5,876 bases of DNA from Lachnospiraceae bacterium (GTDB lineage Bacteria; Bacillota; Clostridia; Lachnospirales; Lachnospiraceae): the NCBI GenBank assembly GCA_003488445.1, contig DNLO01000019.1, positions 2,327-8,202 on the forward strand. The letters are read 5' to 3'. Positions 5,353 to 5,876 of the stretch are shown here, piece after piece. Both the position numbers and the translations under genes were made by a program. Positions within the stretch are counted from its first letter, which is position 1. Every line of letters starts with the position of its first letter. The notes beneath the pieces were generated by a model, which was not told the origin of the DNA, made no database searches, and was given only the letters and a program-made list of their open reading frames with translations.

Positions 5353-5876
5353 ATGTGGCAGATCATCGTGATACCGTTTCTGGGTACAGCACTTGGCGCG
5401 GCATGCGTCTTCTTTTTCAGGGAGAGCATAGGCAGGAGCTTGCAGCGTGCCCTGAACGGCTTCGCTTCGGGGGTGATGGTGTCGGCTTCTTTTTTCAGCC
5501 TGATACTCCCGGCTCTGGATCTCACGGAAGATATGGGGAAGCTGGGCTTCATACCTGTATCCGCAGGCTTCGCGGTGGGTATGCTCTTTCTGCTGGTGCT
5601 GGATGTACTGACACCCCACATGCATATCAATAACAGCGAGGAGGGTCCGAGCAGCGGACTGAAGAGGACCACCAAGCTGATCCTGGCAGTGACTCTGCAC
5701 AATCTCCCGGAGGGAATGGCTGTGGGCATCGTCTGCGCAGGATGGCTGAACGGCAATGAGAAGATATCCTATATGGGAGCCCTGGCCCTGGCACTGGGTA
5801 TCGCGATACAGAATTTCCCTGAAGGAGCTATAGTATCCGTGCCGCTTCTGGCGGAGGGAGTACCGAGGAGGAAGAC
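5353..5876 (+). CDS. ZIP family divalent metal transporter (GufA/ZupT-like), N-terminal part
   Basis: Partial: 174 codons are visible and the frame runs off the right edge; ZIP proteins of this type are usually about 250-270 residues. Inner-membrane transporter moving zinc or other divalent metals into the cytoplasm. Hydrophobic segments lie at about 3-22, 36-55, 66-86, 109-130 and 141-166. The two ZIP signatures are present: HNLPEGMAVG (116-125) in the fourth helix and QNFPEGAIVS (153-162) in the fifth, whose His, Asn and Glu residues form the binuclear metal site of the family. The loop between helices three and four is short and holds HMH (89-91), a reduced form of the His-rich loop seen in many ZIPs. 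It follows the UPF0210 gene by 21 bases, so it is likely in the same transcript. Metal specificity cannot be read from sequence; the Q in the second motif recalls GufA/ZIP11-type members. Confidence 0.92.
   Translation, partial: MWQIIVIPFLGTALGAACVFFFRESIGRSLQRALNGFASGVMVSASFFSLILPALDLTEDMGKLGFIPVSAGFAVGMLFLLVLDVLTPHMHINNSEEGPSSGLKRTTKLILAVTLHNLPEGMAVGIVCAGWLNGNEKISYMGALALALGIAIQNFPEGAIVSVPLLAEGVPRRK

Noticed and set aside
5268..5633. 121-codon open frame on the plus strand
   Set aside because: Overlaps the UPF0210 end and the ZIP start in a different frame. The ZIP frame has an ideal ribosome binding site and both family signatures, whereas this one has none.
4986..5756. 256-codon open frame on the minus strand
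   Set aside because: Antisense to the conserved UPF0210 C-terminus and the ZIP transporter; no motif seen.

Overview
The window looks like chromosomal DNA from an anaerobic Firmicute of the class Clostridia, possibly Lachnospiraceae or a related Eubacteriales family. This is inferred from the gene content (a WalJ/YycJ-type hydrolase, the UPF0237-UPF0210 pair, an unusual FtsA-like ATPase), from strong AGGAGG-type ribosome binding sites, and from codon use dominated by ATA/ATC isoleucine and AGG/AGA arginine at a base composition slightly above 50% GC. Species cannot be named from the sequence alone. All six genes lie on the + strand and are tightly packed. I see no tRNA, rRNA, CRISPR array, insertion sequence or intrinsic terminator, and no gene-free stretch longer than about 65 bases.

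Left part (1-3614): the C-terminal end of an FAD-dependent oxidoreductase of the protoporphyrinogen oxidase / UDP-galactopyranose mutase-like superfamily (2-484). It is followed after 10 bases by a 767-residue FtsA-like actin-fold ATPase (495-2798), then after 21 bases by a WalJ/YycJ-type metallo-beta-lactamase-fold hydrolase (2820-3614). The short gaps suggest one transcription unit. The FtsA-like and WalJ-like genes both belong to families tied to cell division or envelope growth, so a shared role is plausible but unproven.

Right part (3615-5876): a 64-base gap holds a candidate extended -10 promoter and a 7-bp inverted repeat. It is followed by a 94-residue ACT-domain protein (UPF0237, 3679-3963), a 454-residue UPF0210/PFL-family protein (3967-5331) and the start of a ZIP-family metal transporter (5353 to the window edge). 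The ACT-UPF0210 pair is a recurrent bacterial neighbourhood of unknown function; the ACT protein is probably a small-molecule sensor for its partner.

The most unusual object is the FtsA-like protein. It keeps the three ATP-binding motifs of the FtsA/actin fold but extends far beyond ordinary FtsA. The extension carries three copies of an NG-x11-GD module, probably beta-grasp-like, with the third copy separated by a roughly 100-residue Ala/Glu/Ser/Gly-rich linker. It has no recognisable C-terminal amphipathic membrane anchor, and it has a short basic hexapeptide repeat at the N-terminus.
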